Source of the DNA: Onchidella celtica
Taxonomy: Eukaryota; Mollusca; Gastropoda; Systellommatophora; Onchidiidae
Direction of reading: 5' to 3'
Length of the DNA: 64,000 nt
NCBI GenBank assembly: GCA_963931925.1
Contig: OZ007569.1
Span: 62,140,042 to 62,204,041 of the forward strand
The notes below the pieces were generated by a model. The model searched no databases. It had not been told where the DNA came from and saw nothing but the letters and a program-made list of their open reading frames with translations. This document shows positions 36,610 to 51,400 of this stretch, piece by piece. The translations under genes were made by a program, and so were the position numbers. How positions within the stretch are numbered: position 1 is the first letter of the stretch; every line of letters starts with the position of its first letter.

Positions 36610-39600
36610 TCTATTCACACTGATATAGATAGAGAAGCCACGTTAAGCTTTCGCTGCTGGACCGTTTTCTTGGATATAATATTATGCTGAATTTTTTCCC
36701 TTGTCCAGTTTTGAAATCTGTTTTGTCTTTTTTTTTTTTTCCAACCGTCCAGGATGCCGGAAACAACACTGGGGAATTGTGGAGGGAAAATCATTTATGT
36801 GGAAGAATACTGTTACTATGGGTGCTTTATTCATTTAATGCCATGACCACGATAACAGCCGGTAGTTATGTACCAATATCATTGTCTGCTTCTGTACGAA
36901 AAGCAGGAGATTTTGACCATTATCAGTAGTCAAAAGCTCAGCCCTGCAAAATAGTGCTGGAAAGACCAGGAAACCTTGAACGACTCAGCGAACATTCTCC
37001 TGACCATTATAGCAGGCCAGATCCTTTTCAGATCACGTGTGCATCGCTGAAGTGTCCCCCCAACCCCCCGATATTTTGAATATTCATAGCAGGGTTTTGA
37101 TTACCTTTTGTTCTCAGTCCCGAGCATCTCAGTCCACAAAAATTGGTCCCTCTGTATTAAGTCAGGTGACTTAAAGCCCTGGTTTAACTCTGATCCCAAC
37201 TAGCCTTTTAGCCTCCCTTTGACTGTGAGACCGGTGATTGTTTTCATTTCCCTCCCAGTTTATGGTGCGAAGTTGGTCTCGCTGGCCTGGATGAAGATGT
37301 TTGGTGGAGCGTGTAAAGGTGGGGGTAACTAGGTCTTTTACCTTTATACATACAGAAGAAAGACGTATTTCCAATTCAAATGTGCAACTGGACCACATAA
37401 AAATCATGAAGATAGTATTTCTAGAGGTCCGGATGGCCCCTTTTCAAGTGAGTTTATGCTTATCTGCACTGGCTAACAGAATAAATTTGATAAATGTATT
37501 TTTTTTTTTTATCTTCAGGGATGTCTGCACTAAGCTACAAGGCGTTGGCCATTGTCCTGACAATAATTAGAAGCTTCGGATCCGTACAGAGTAAAGCAGG
37601 TTAGCGTGCTTTGGTGTTTTCCAAGACGAAGTCAAGGTCCAGAGACCTACTTAATAGTTCTGTATTTGGTTGTATTTTGGTTTTTGTTGTTCTTTTTTAT
37701 AAGGGCGCGGGATGCTTAGACAATACTTTCTAGTTCTCTAATAACATTTTACAAAGCCGAGACAGCAGCTTGTCTGGCATTGTACATTCTCCCTTACGAC
37801 TATATGAATGTTAATTTGTTAGTTATGATGTATGTTATTATACATATGTGTTATTATAAATATCTCGTGAGTATGAAGAATCTGATATGTATAATATGAA
37901 AGCATGTATGCCTGTGTATTACTATCAGTGTTGACTGCATACGTTTTTACCACAACTTTAATGACTACGTCATGATGGTGTGCAAAATAATAATACCATA
38001 AAATTCTATGCGTTTTCTTTCTAATAACACATTTGAACACGAGATCCGCTCTCCCGTTGTCAAAACATCTTGAATTCCACAGCGTGTGACATCTGTACTT
38101 TCCTAATTATTCATCCTCATCACAGCACAAAGCTGTGACCATCACTCACATATAATGCCCCAATGTATTGAATGTCTGCACAAAATCGTAAGACTTTTAT
38201 CACGAGAACCACAATAGACTCTCAGAGATGATTTCTTTAAAGATCAATTAATGTAGAGCTGATGTTATGGGCATTATATATTATTAAAGATGAAGTGATT
38301 TTAACTCTACAATTTGATGACTGTACTCAGAAGGGCCTATTGATATCATTCATTGAAGCATTAACGTTAGGAGATTCCAGTTTGCTACGAAATAAATTAC
38401 ATTTAATTGGAATACGCAACAGCAAAAAAATTGCTGTTTTTATAATTGGCAATCTGGGTTATGTGCTCTATAGATTTACTACTAACACTTTAAGTTAAAT
38501 ACAAGTCGACAGTAGAAGTTAAGACCAGTAAAACATTTGGCACAGGGTACTATTTGAAAAATGGGATGAAGAGAACATTTCTGCGTGGGCATTCTGACAG
38601 CCTGACACAGACGGTCACGACTACAGTCCATAGATGACGTATTGTGCCAGTGCATTAAACCGTGTTATATATTCTGAAATGCACGGAATTTGATTTATAT
38701 ATGCGTGTTTATTTGTATGTACCTGTCTGTGTAGACCTATTGATTGGCTGCGATTATGCGTCTGAAATCTCTAGGCCTTTGCTTAATTTGAATGAAAACA
38801 GGCCGCGGCTGGAGGTGAGCTGAGACCGTTATGAAGGAGCAGTGTGGTTGGTTAGAATTACCGTATAATGCGAGAAAAAAAACGTATGAGCCAATCTGGG
38901 TCAAGTCTACTTTACAACATAATTTTATAATCTGAGCTATGCCCCAGCTTTCTATCTGGAGTATAACTTTATCCGACCGATAGTTTCGTTTGGTGACCAC
39001 AAAATAATTATTGAACAAAATCTAAAACCTAGCACAACACAAACACTTTTTTTTTTTTTAATTTTGTCTCCTTTAAAATTTATTTTGAGTCGTCCACAGT
39101 GTGCCCAGAAGAATTATCCTGAAGTTCTTCTCCCTCGCACAATGTGACCGGTGTAAACATGTTTTCTCCGAACTGAAAATTCTGCGCCGGAAGGCTTATG
39201 GGTATGACGATAAATATTCTTTACTCCACAAAAACACTTCTGTTTTTTGCAATAGCAGTGGCCATCGTGAGGTGAATTTATTTGGTAGTAAACGCAATGG
39301 GTCGCAACATAAACCATTGTTCGATATCACCATAACAACTCTCCTTGGAAGAGAATTAACAAATTAACTGGTTTATTCTGGTGACATGCAAATTATATTT
39401 CATTTCTGTCCAGCTTTATACCAAGTACCGTCCACTTGTGGCACGAGCGAGCCTTTTCATTGCAGCCCCATGAGGCCAAAGCGAGATGGACATGCCCAAT
39501 TAGGCCGCTGATAGTCGTTTGGACAGACCCGTGAACATTCGTCCAGGTCATCCGGATCAAGCATTAAACGTGTAAAAACATTACAGATCCAATGCACCCC

Positions 39601-42600
39601 TGCTGTTTGTGATTTATATCCCATTCATCGCCGCTCGGAATGCAAATTACTGGATCGCACTTGCTTGTTTGTCAGTTGGTTGTTTCTCATGTCCTGCCTC
39701 CGTGAAGTCGTTGAGAATCTCAGCTGGCCGTCTATAGAAATAAATCTGGTTGAATCAGTATGGACGACATGGTAATTCGAATAAATCTTCAATAGAAACT
39801 GTGGAACGGAAGATTGCTTCGAATGGTTACTTACAGTTAATGCTGGTCAATCTTTCTAAGGTTTATCACCAAGGCTGAACTTGCTGAATGTTTGCAATGA
39901 AACAGATCAAGCGACTGTTTAACTGTATTTGTCAACAATGTACAAGGTTGTTTCCCAAGATAAATGACAATGAGGGAGGCGAGTGTCTTTAATGAAAGGC
40001 GGTTCGTAAAAGAATAAAACATCGACCAGCTTTTCCAGTCATTTAAGTTGTAGACCAGTTTTTTTGTTTTTTGTTGTTGTTGTTTTTTTTCTTTCCAAAT
40101 ATGAGCCAAGAAGCGTTAAGCATGTAACTGTACCGGCAAATACCAAAAATAAGCCTGCATATTTCAGCATTGTTCAAATATTTCCTAGGAAAATCTGAAA
40201 ATAAATATAGTTCTGCTGAAGTTTGTTGAGCCTCATAATAATTATCCTACTGTCTGTTTACAAACATAACACCATGCGGTGCCTCTTTCTTGGAGGGCAT
40301 TTAGAGCGAATCATTGGCGTGTTGATGGGCACAGAGTGTTAAATTTCCTCTACAGAATGGGTTTGTCAATAAATTATGCATTCAAACTGGACAGGGCACT
40401 TGGTGCTCACATAGAATTAGAAGCTATCCATCAGGCGAAATGCATGTTACAATTTGTGGGAAGCAGTGCTATTGTGACTGGTCGTCCGACATTGTAAGGT
40501 TGGCAGACCTGTCAAAACACGACAGGCCGTTGGGTATCTTTAGGTGCGTCTTCCCAGGGATGAACAGCCTGCAATGAACTGCGTTTCTCAACAAACTGTT
40601 ATACCAGCGCTCTTGTAAGGCGATGTGTACATGGAAAAAGATAATGAAAAATAATATATTTAGGCATCGAGTTATTATCATGCTTCTTAAGATAAAATCG
40701 CAACTACCGAATACCCTATTTTATTGTTAAGAGAAATCTTTGGCCCTTCAGCTGTGTGCAAATAAAACTCGATTGACAGTGTTTTTGTGTGTCGCAGCCA
40801 TTAATCAAATCAAATACGCACGACGTACATAGCACTTCTGGAAAGGGACAAGACTATTACAAATGGGCACTGAGCTGGTGTCACCTCGTAGTATGCTTAT
40901 TAGACTGGTTTTCTTTTGTTCTTATTTTATTTTCTTTCACGAAATTCTTTTCTGGCTGGTGAGGGTTTAATTAATATTGCTTACGATTCGTGTGCTCTGT
41001 GAAATTTTTGGAAACATTATTTTCTGGACAGGAATAATCGTTATATTTCAAACTCTCGTGTGCATGTTGTTAAGGCCATACTGAGTGATCATGTTCTTCA
41101 GTAACTGTTTGTCATACTGTTTTTGTGTCTGGACAAAATCCAGTGTATCCTGAGTGACGAATAATGGTGCTGTTGTTGATTGTATATAAAATTGTAGCCT
41201 TTAATCGTATGTCACACTACGAAACTTTGAAGATTAAATTTCACACTATGAAACGTTGAAGATTAACTGGGACTGTATTTATATGACAATGTACATGGTT
41301 TGGAAACTGTAATCTTGAGAACAGTAAGCAACGTACTTATCAAAAGGTGTTTGTCGTGAAAATTAGTGCACAATTTTGGCAATAAAAATGCATATTTTAA
41401 ATTAAAATGAACAGCCACGGACAATGATAGACGAAAAAGGAGAAAGAAGAAACAGAAAATAAACACAGATTTTTCGATTTTCATTACAAAAGAAAATATC
41501 AAGCATGGTTGATCTCATTTTGTAGATTTCTAAGCCATTCACACCAGTTTTGCAGTTTCACCAGAGACACTGCCGCAAGCCTTATAGTGTTATAATACAA
41601 TTTCATTTAACTTTCTTCGGTGCATGAAACATCAATACTAAATCTCTTCTTTCTTCATCTAAAAGACATGAAGGGGGAACAAGTGCTGTTTGCTTTCTTC
41701 ATTATATAAATAAAAACACGCTGGAAGTTCATTAAGTATTTCAATTGCCAGTGGATTATATTATCTGAAAAGTGGTACAACAAATACTTTCAGTCCAGCA
41801 GATAAAATACATCAGCTTGGTTTTAATGTCTATCGATATCATGCTGTGAGGCTTAAGTGTGTCTTTTCAGTGTTGAAAAGTTGTTTTGTTAGATATCTCT
41901 GGCGCCCAAACTTTGTATTGGATGAAAGCGGCATAAAATTGGACGCACTGGATACTCCGGCGCCCTTTGGAGCAATAATCCATTTATAAAACACACGGCA
42001 TTGACAAGTCGTATCAGGTCTCAGTGGCGACCGTATACGCTTTTCCTTTAGTTGTTGAAATTGCAAAATGACCCCAGTGATTAACAAAACTTTAAATTAT
42101 TCTGTTTGAAAGTTAGGGTGAATGTTAATTTGGCACTACGGTGACTGTCGGATCTAAGGTTGCTCAGGACAAGATGTCTCTTGTCCTTCATGACAAAACT
42201 GACGTGAAAAGGTCAGATATCACCCAGGGTATATGACCCACAGCATGGGTGGCGGACAACCGTTATGCCCCGAGGGAACTGATCTATAGAGGTCTCTCAG
42301 CGTCATACCGAGGGCAACAAATATGAAATATGAAGACATTCTGTCATCTGAGAAGGCCTTTAACATGATCAGCAATTCCGAGAGCTTTGAGATGTTTATA
42401 TGATCAAGTCATGCCTAAAAGCTTTCCCTGTACGCCAAGGGCGCCTTGTTTTCCGTAGCTGCATGAAACATAAAGGCACTGAGAGCGAGAAGTATCTTAA
42501 TGATGATAATTTGAACAAATATTTTGAGAGGCTTGGTCTTTAACAATGATAAGTATGTTTTTTCGTCGGGTCTGTCAAAAGGTAAACAATACAGCACTCG

Positions 42601-43339
42601 ATGTAGACGATAGTATTATAAACATTTGAAACTACAAAAACCTCTTTCTAGAATTTAGTAAATTAGTAAGTGGTTTCATCACCAGTGGCAATTTTATACG
42701 AACTAGTGCGCATGTCATCAGCCATAATTATGCACTCTTGAGAAAAGCTACTCTGCTGATAGACTTCTTCCCGCGGGCAAGCAATCATGAGGTGTTCTTT
42801 TTTTAGGGGGAGCTGGGGGGGGGGGCAGGGGGGGGGGGGAGAGAATATGCTACTGGAGGTCCATGCATGTTGTTTCTATTAAGTTCATCCAAAATTTCAA
42901 AAGTTGATATGCATATTTACTTAGTGCATTTGAGTTTGTATCGTCAATGGGAAGTAGGAAATCATGCCAATTGAAGAGATGTCTTTTTTCACCAGTTTGA
43001 TCAGATTTAGTTAAATAGCCTCAGGGTGTAGAGCTTCCCAATCATTTTGATACCCCGCATGCAATTACAGTCTGGTCGTCGAGATGAAAACACTCGTGTG
43101 ATGAACTATGTAGAAATATTTAAAGGGAAAGAATAATCATTTTCTCAATGAACTGGTGATGAATTCTGATCTTGGATACTGGGTAGGATGGGAAATGTGT
43201 AGAAAATGTCATTCAAAGTATTTGCAGAGACATCCTCTCATATAATGGGCCCTCTGGCAAGTAAACGTAGCATCAGTGAACAGTGCAAGAAAGGTGTTAG
43301 AAAGTAAACAACTGACAGAAATAGGAGTTTTGTCCGATA
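36610..43339. other. Mostly featureless intergenic region with one weak gene hint
   Basis: No confident gene. One possible spliced small secreted peptide (37519-37599 joined to 39414-39511) is discussed in the findings. Other structure: a 29-bp tandem pair at 41211-41267 and two G runs at 42815-42839. Confidence 0.5.
41211..41267. repeat. 29-bp tandem pair
   Basis: TCACACTACGAAACTTTGAA and TCACACTATGAAACGTTGAA, each followed by GATTAA, lie 29 bases apart. Only two copies. Confidence 0.75.
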
Positions 43340-43493
43340 CGCACCAGACATTTTTGAACGGTCCTCTAGATGGACGGTGATGTTACGACATTGACCAATG
43401 AGACTGTTTGCCTGGTGTGCGAAGTCTCATTGAAATTCCGTGTCATGACGTCACCATCAAACTAATCGGTCGTCCAAATTGGCCGGTGAGCCC
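43340..43493. mobile_element. Palindromic MITE-like element, family A copy 2
   Basis: The left end (CGCACCAGAC...TAGATGGACGGTGATG) and right end (TGACGTCACCATC...GGCCGGTGAGCC) are inverted relatives and match both ends of the copy at 24080. An inner pair CCAATGAGACT and AGTCTCATTGA flanks the loop. About 154 bp. Confidence 0.72.
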
Positions 43494-43537
43494 CCATATT
43501 TACATAGATTTGAAGAATGCAACCCGATTTAGCCTAG

Positions 43538-43675
43538 GAGCGTACCAGTTAGATGGTGAGAACACAACATCGATTTCCAGTGAGGCCCAGCTACTTTGCT
43601 GATGCACGGAATCTCAGTGTCCTGATGTCAACATTTAACTGGCCGGCTGATCAAAATCAACTGATATGCCTCTAG
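43538..43675. mobile_element. Palindromic MITE-like element, family A copy 3 (shortened)
   Basis: Follows copy 2 directly. GCGTACCAGTTAGATGGTGA on the left, and TGATGTCAACATTTAACTGG with TGATCAAAATCAACTGAT on the right, match the family ends, but about 24 bases are missing from the left arm. The sequence after each copy (TTTGAAGAATGCAAC and TTTGAAGAATACATC) is also shared, so copies 2 and 3 arose by a tandem duplication of about 176-199 bp. Confidence 0.65.
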
Positions 43676-43689
43676 GCTTACTTAGCTTT

Positions 43690-45039
43690 GAAGAATACAT
43701 CTCCGGCCGTTTTACACTAGAAGACTTAGTGCTCTAGTTTAATACAGTGGACAACAACGGGAATCACTGGACATTCTGCTCTGTAATTTCATAATTCGCC
43801 CAGAAATAGAGCAAACGCATGAATTCCTTGGGAAAGCACGAGTAGATAATAATATAAAATTAATTTTCCAGTTATAGGTTATTGCTGTTCAGGTAGTTTC
43901 TTACGCTTTTGTGACAAAGAAATATATGTATTTGAATTTATCAAGGACATTCCTGTGTTTCGAGAACAGTAAATGCAAATTCAATGCTGCTTTTTGACAG
44001 GTGGGTATAATTAATGTACTTCTCCCTACCGTGTTTACTCTCCCGCATCAACGCCGCCAGTGTGAACGGCATTGTGGGAAGCGGGTAATTTGAATGTAAA
44101 TTACAAAATACTTCAGATCACTGCCTCCAGTGAATGCCGTTTTAACCAGTTCTATCAGCACGTTTGAAGGAGACAGATATTTATGACACAAGGTAGAGAG
44201 AGAGCGAGAGAGAGAACTCGGTCTGCGCCCTACAAACGTCAAAAGAAACGCGAATGAAGCGGTTTAAAAAAAGGACAGGAAATTATTTCGTTGACAACGT
44301 GGCAAGTGTAAGGTGTTTCAGCTTTAGTAGGTGGCTGAATGGTTCAACCACATGAGCCTCAATAATACCGCAATTATCTCGGTTTCTGGCAATACGCAAT
44401 TCACGCTGTCATAGCCAAATCGGCTATTAGTGTCGGCTTGTTAAACAAGGTGCATAATTGCTGTCAATGGTGGTGCACTTCTAGGCATTTCCATGACTCG
44501 GGTAGTTGAAGCAAATGTCTAGTGTTGCCAGATATCCGTGACTTATAATTATAGCTCTTTGATAAAAGGCGAGGTTGTGAAGTCGCGATGCAGGAAAACC
44601 ACGTGCGGCATTGAAACGTATAGTTTAGTTTGTCTAGCACGCGAATGCGCAATCGTCCAGCGCCTTTCTTGCCCCATCTGCGTCAAATTCTAGCCTGTTT
44701 TCAAAGTGTGACATTGCTGTAATTCTAATACTTACAAACAGTTCTGATACGTGGTGTTGGAATTCATTTTGAAGTACGGTTCTCTAAAATGCTACAACAG
44801 TCTGGAATGTAATCGGATGTTTTTGTTACTCATGAAAGTACTTCTTTACGAAAGCAACATAGTTGTCGTTTATGACGTATTTGTGGTTGGATGTTTAACA
44901 TTCCTGAAAAACTTTACGTCATGTATTCGAAGTCGGAATACTTTCAAAGCAATGAGTGTTTTAAAACAAGGTTACTTGAACTGAATTTTTCGACATCATT
45001 GCCACGTCAAGTTAAACGAAGGGAGAAAAAAAAAGTAGA
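43690..45039. other. Intergenic region, no gene recognised
   Basis: No exon recognised. A weak tRNA-like stretch (GTGGCTGAATGGTT near 44330) lacks a partner B box. Confidence 0.5.
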
Positions 45040-45428
<389 letters not shown>

Positions 45429-45430
45429 AC

Positions 45431-48400
45431 ATGATTGTTTATTCCATCTAGTTTACAATAAGTACGTTGAAAGCACCAACGTTAACATTGTCACTTCGAT
45501 CTATCATCATTTAAAAAAAAAAAGAAATTCATTATCTCTCCCTCTCCCCCATCTCGTATTTCGTTCTTCTTTTTTTTTTTCTGCAGTTTGTCCGTTGTAT
45601 CGATATAATCGTTTCAAGGCTGTGCAATCTCCCGACTGTCCCAGGCGTACAGGTAGACCTCTGCTGTAGTCAATACTCATAAGATGCTCAGTGGGGCCAC
45701 CCCAACTTGGCCTTCAGTGTGACCAGTGGGCGGATGGTCTTGGAACTCAGTGACCTTAGTCCACCCACTGTTCCTCGGGGAACATTATGGCTGTCGTAGG
45801 GTGCCTGCTTCAACAGATCACATCATGGCAATATTTCTTAGCATCTTTACTTTCTCTATGAATAGTTAGGATAAAAATGATGATTATGAAAGCAGAAGCG
45901 CCCGCTGAGCTTGGGGATACACTTAACACCTTGATGAAATCCTAGAGAGGACAAAAGATTTCATCAAAATCGCACTAGGAGCCTCCCTTTGCAGTTTCTT
46001 TGACGGTGAACAACTTTGGAGGACCCCATTTGTGATCAAATGAAGCTTTTAATCTGGCAAAGAAGCTTTGCCGCTGCATTAGAAGCACAATTTTAAATCT
46101 TTCTTGTGAATGTGAATATAGTTTTCAATATTGCATAATATTTGAACAATCTTTGAAACTATTTTGTCTGACCACTTTGAGAAAAAAGGTTCAAATAAGA
46201 TTAGGTTCAAGTATTCATTCTTTGATTTGGCAAAGCAGACACAGAATTATGTCAATACCAAATATTTAATAACACTAGATGTGATTAGATGACATTCTGC
46301 AAACCTTTCTCGTGTAGTATGCTCCGCCCTTCACAGAGCCAATTTTCAGGTACCAGTATCTCCTCTGTCCATCGCCACTGGTTTCAGATCGGAAGCCGGC
46401 CCTAGGACTATGGTTTCACTGCAAATGCAGCATACAATGTGAGAGATGTACAATAGATATACAATACAACATTGGTACTGTGGCCTCTCGCAGCGTTCGG
46501 AAAGGGATGATGCCGCTACAATGCACTGACCAAGAAAAAGTGTGAATTGTTAGCCGGTGTTAATTATGTCTGGTATTTTGTATGTTGAACTAGTGATGTG
46601 ACAATCCCAAACATTTCTTGGGGAAGGTCAAGGAAGAAAACTGGCATAGGGTAAGGGTGTGTGTTTGCGCATGTGTGTGTGTGTGTGAAGATAAAACCTT
46701 GTCCAGGGAAAGTACAGTTTAACTCTTTGTGTACCAATCATTTCTTCCGCTGGTCACACTTGTTTCGGAAGAAAGAAAGTCGACTTTCTATGATGTTGCT
46801 GTAGTTAGTCCCAAGACACAGTATACTACGTCTTGGTTTAATCTTCACTCATCTGCGGCACTGTTTTCGTCCTGTATTGGCAAACGTGGAAAAATTCATG
46901 GCACACAAAAAGTTAAAAAAAAAATTTTTTTTAACATTACTGGCTTTATATATCTATGTCGCGAAATAAACAATAAACATCCAGTCAGGAAAACACTGGG
47001 TCTTTGTGTTTTGTTTTTGCCACTTTGAAAAGAGACGACAAAAAATATGTCCCTCCAGGCGTTCACCTGAACAAATGAATCAGTGTTGCTCCTTTCTTAG
47101 CCTAAGACCCACTCTTACTTTCACACATTACAATAGACCAGCGTCAAAATGAAATGATAAAGAGCTACAAGAATAATGTGATATTTGGAGCTTGGGCCAA
47201 GGTTATTTAACGCAGGAAATAAATTACAATACACAAGGATGTATGCTCGATAACCACGGGGTGTAAGGTAAGGCATTGTCGTTACTCTCGTCATGCGAAA
47301 GATTAGTGTCGTCAAAATTCATGTTTGAGTAATGTTTCCAGTGGCTGCCACTGTGCACAAAAATAGCAATTTGGCGTTTTGTATTGTTCGGGTTTAATCT
47401 ACTTTCTTTTTCTATAGAGGGTTATCTAACCGTAATAGAACATATCAAGAGCTACATACCTCTTCATACAAGCCTGATTTATCTTTCTTATGTTGCCAAG
47501 AGTTCAGATCTCTAAACACTACACGGAGCGCTGTGCATGGCAAGCCTGTTTCAGTCTGCAATCGTTGAATTCTAAAGAATTACAATTCTCTGCGCATACT
47601 GTTTAGAGATGAGGACTCTGGCTCAGGAAAGTATTTTACATTGTTATGATAATCCGATTGGCTTTCCTTTCGGTACAGCAATTTAATCAACACACCGGTG
47701 TCATGAGACTTTTTTCACCCCATGGACAAATTTGGCAGAAACGGTTTCAAAGAAGCTGGTTATTTCTTAAGGATTTCATGGACTTCATGAAAGGCATTTG
47801 AGAAGTGAATGGTATGTGTGTCATAAAATTAACCGGTATAGCGCCATTTTTCCTCCATCGTTATTTCCTCGCATTTTATCTTCATCGACACTGAAGAATC
47901 TGATAAAAGTGGAAATTGTAATAATTTATTTGCCGCATATTATCCATTGCTAGTGCAAAGTAGTTCTTGATAAAACAACATGTTATAAGGAGATTAACAG
48001 GAACAGTGGATCTGACCTTGAAATGTTAATATATTAACTTCAGCAGACGGAAAGACCACGTACTAAGAATTAGACTCACGCCCAGCATATTAAGCTGTCA
48101 CAGATTTGTAAGACACGAAACAGCTCGCATTCAATACCATACTTCACAATATCTGCTTTGTGAAAATATTCTAAACAGTAGTATCTGAATGGTCACCAGA
48201 GCGCCAAAACTTCTTCTCCAGTGGAAAAACTAAATGGATTTCAAAGATCGAGTCATATAAAGTCTACTTAGTACAGAACCAACAAACCTGAAACTATAAT
48301 CCAAAAGCATGAAGACTTTGTTAGAGGCGCCTTGACCGGGCCTGAATTGAAGTACTTAATCCTCTCTATTTTGGTTACTTTTGATCGCGTCCCTGCGTGG

Positions 48401-51400
48401 GGCTAAGTCTGCTATTTGGCACATGGGACAAACAGCTTATTATGCAGTATTTGGGAAATTGATATTGGCTGCCATGTGCCTTTTGGAATTATTTGGCAAC
48501 TGTTACAAACCGCAATTGTTGTTGCTGTGATTATTTTGACACGAACTTGGCTTCAGCCAAACCTACATGTATTGTCCTTGTTGTCGCTGATGTATGTAAT
48601 GTTTTTGTGCTGTCACAGACATAAGAACAAAAGACACATATTGCGTCTCTTTATAATGTCAACAACTGGCCATATGTTGTTTTGCACACAGACTGTGCTT
48701 AGATCCCTCTTTGTAGGAAACATAAAAACGCAAAAGCTTCGGACTTGTGAGTTATGCTTCAGGTAACAAGGAACTCAAAACAAAAGGGTTTAAGACGGTA
48801 AAGCTTACATGTGTGAAAAATATGAGCCACAATCTCTCATATGATTGCCTTGTCACTGAAAACTGATTATGTCGCTTCTAGATAACGTTTAGTTTTGAAA
48901 GGAGGAACACAGTCAGGCCCAAAACATGGACAAGAAGTTCGTATCATAATTATGTGCGTAAAACGTATTTCTATGGTCACTTTATCAGCGCCATAAGAAA
49001 GCAGAAAAGATAAATCTTTGAATTTTAATAGATTATGTGACAGCTTAGAACTAATCTTGATTAAGCAATAGGATATGACTTCCTGGTATCAATGCAGCTG
49101 TCACCAAATGTTCTGACATGCTTTATCTTGCTCTTTTATAGAGTTGAGAAGAGCAGGGTCGAGATAATGCATTGCAATGTCTAAATCTGTCAACTCAATT
49201 ATTCCCTCTCCGATCATATCTAACCACATTTCGTCACGTCTGTGGATTATTTTGATTATACGGATTTGTATGAAATATCACAAAAATTGATTTATTTTAT
49301 TCATCAGCTTTCAATCTCCGGGAGGGAAAAAATAACAAAAACATGAAAGAAGACTTTCATTGAATGTAGACTGTGAAAACCCCAAAGCGATAATATCTCG
49401 TATGGGTTATCATGGGTTGACAGACGTTAGTTAAAGTAATGCTCATTATCTGAGAAGGTCCCGTGAAAGCAAGAACATTTCAATTGGTGTGAGTTTTCAT
49501 ATCCTGTATTCAACAAGCAAGTTGGGGAATGTAATAGTTTGACTATTTCCTGTTCTCTAATTCTGTGAGCTGCGGGTTTCTAAAAGGCTTATGAAATTCA
49601 TTGCTCATAGTCATATCTCCTCTCTTTAGAAGAAAAAAAAAACAAACGAAGTAACATCCATAAATAAATACATACAGAAAAACATGGAACAGGATAAACA
49701 AATCATACGTTGCAGGTTCTCCCTCAATAGTTTGTTCGATCTCATATCGTGAAAAAATGTTTTATTTTGCACATTATTTTTATTGTCAAATGCAGACGAA
49801 GAAAAAATTTCCTCCTTGTGAGATGCAAATTATGGGATAAAGACTTCGGCTCACACAGAAATAAACTTCACATCAAACAGATCGCCTTCTCTGTTAAACG
49901 GCCGTGTCACCCAGAAATTGTTCATTCTATCTGAATATAAATTTAATCTACCCGACAATAATAGTGGTAAATCCCCAACAAGTAGCCACATTTTGCTGCA
50001 ACATTCACTGTTATCGCCACGCCGTGTTTAGTTTACTAACACAGGATCTTCCATGTGGTATAAAATGCCTATTATACACAGATAGAGACTCAGGGGTTAA
50101 TCCTTCCTTTTGTCCAGTGTTAACGATGCTATTGTTATCTGCTGGGTGGTCTCCTCAGGACTGTTATCGAAATAATAGAGTCAATACATTATCTCCAACC
50201 TAAATATAAAAGAGCCTTCAACTTTGCGTGACGAGACTTCAGACATAAATATTAAGCATGTATTTCATTTGCACCGCTAGATGTGAAGCTTATGGTCCTG
50301 TTCGAAGCAAATTAACTTACTTCAGAAGAAAAAGGAAACAGATTAGAAGAAAGGAGTTTGGTTCAGTGCAACAATCTGATAATACACTGCAACAGTCTGA
50401 TAATAGTAACACTTTCTTCTTCGGTCTTAAACAAGAACTTGAGGAAACAGATAATTTCAGTCGAAGGAAAATATTTCCCCCTCATGATTCTGCACAAAGA
50501 ACGTTCACGAACACATGCAGACCACCCGTGTAAAAATCCTTGCCGATAAATAAAAAAATAAATGTAATTTCTATTTAGTCTTGCAAATGGCAAACGCAAC
50601 AGACACACAATTCCCGTGACCTGAACTGCCCTCTGTAAAAGGTGTTGTTGAAACCGAACGCCTGACAATTTAAACGAAACTGTCTAAATACAGTGCTGTA
50701 TTATGAAAATTTAATGCTGGCTTTGAACATTCTGAAGTATGCTCTCAGAACTTGTGGATCTGGGTGGAAAGACATTCTTCACTCCGGGGACGGGAGTATG
50801 AATAGGCTTAATCTTGCCGTATTTAAGACCAACAAAAGCGTCTTTTTGACACTACCAAAGACTGTGAAACTTTAGATGTCTGGATGTCTGAACTGCACGA
50901 CAGTTGCATCCAAGCTAAGATCAGCTTTTGCCTTCTTGGAGAGTGCGCCTTGGCCGTCTATTCTTGGACGGCAATGACATTGTCGGGAAAATCTCAAAAG
51001 TGAACCCTGGAAAACTGCATTACTCAGTGCTTACCACTGTTTCCATCTAAGCCAACAATGCGACAAATTGAAGCAGTTTGATTTAACGGACAGATGCTCA
51101 TAAACGTCACCCTCGTCTCCAGTTCCATGAAATACTCACATCATTAAGCGGTTTCTTCAAAGAGCCAATAAACCTTCGTCAGAGATGATGTAAAGTTCAC
51201 AAGCAATAGTGCGCATCTCACTCGGTCAGACATCTTGTGAAAGTAATTATGAGGTCTGAATTAATCATGTCATCCATGACAATGAACCGCCTACGTTCTC
51301 TGATCTTTAAAGACGGCATTTCGAAGTGGTCGCCGATCATGCATCCAACACACGAGCGTCCATGTCGTTTTCTGAAACTCAATTAATGTGGAAAACCTCA

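Noticed and set aside
36684..36929. Possible exon after a T-rich tract and AG near 36751
   Set aside because: A polypyrimidine tract and one GT are not enough; no conserved protein and no partner exon in phase was seen.
48416..48766. 116-codon frame with hydrophobic segments
   Set aside because: Leu/Ile-rich chance translation without family resemblance or regulatory context.
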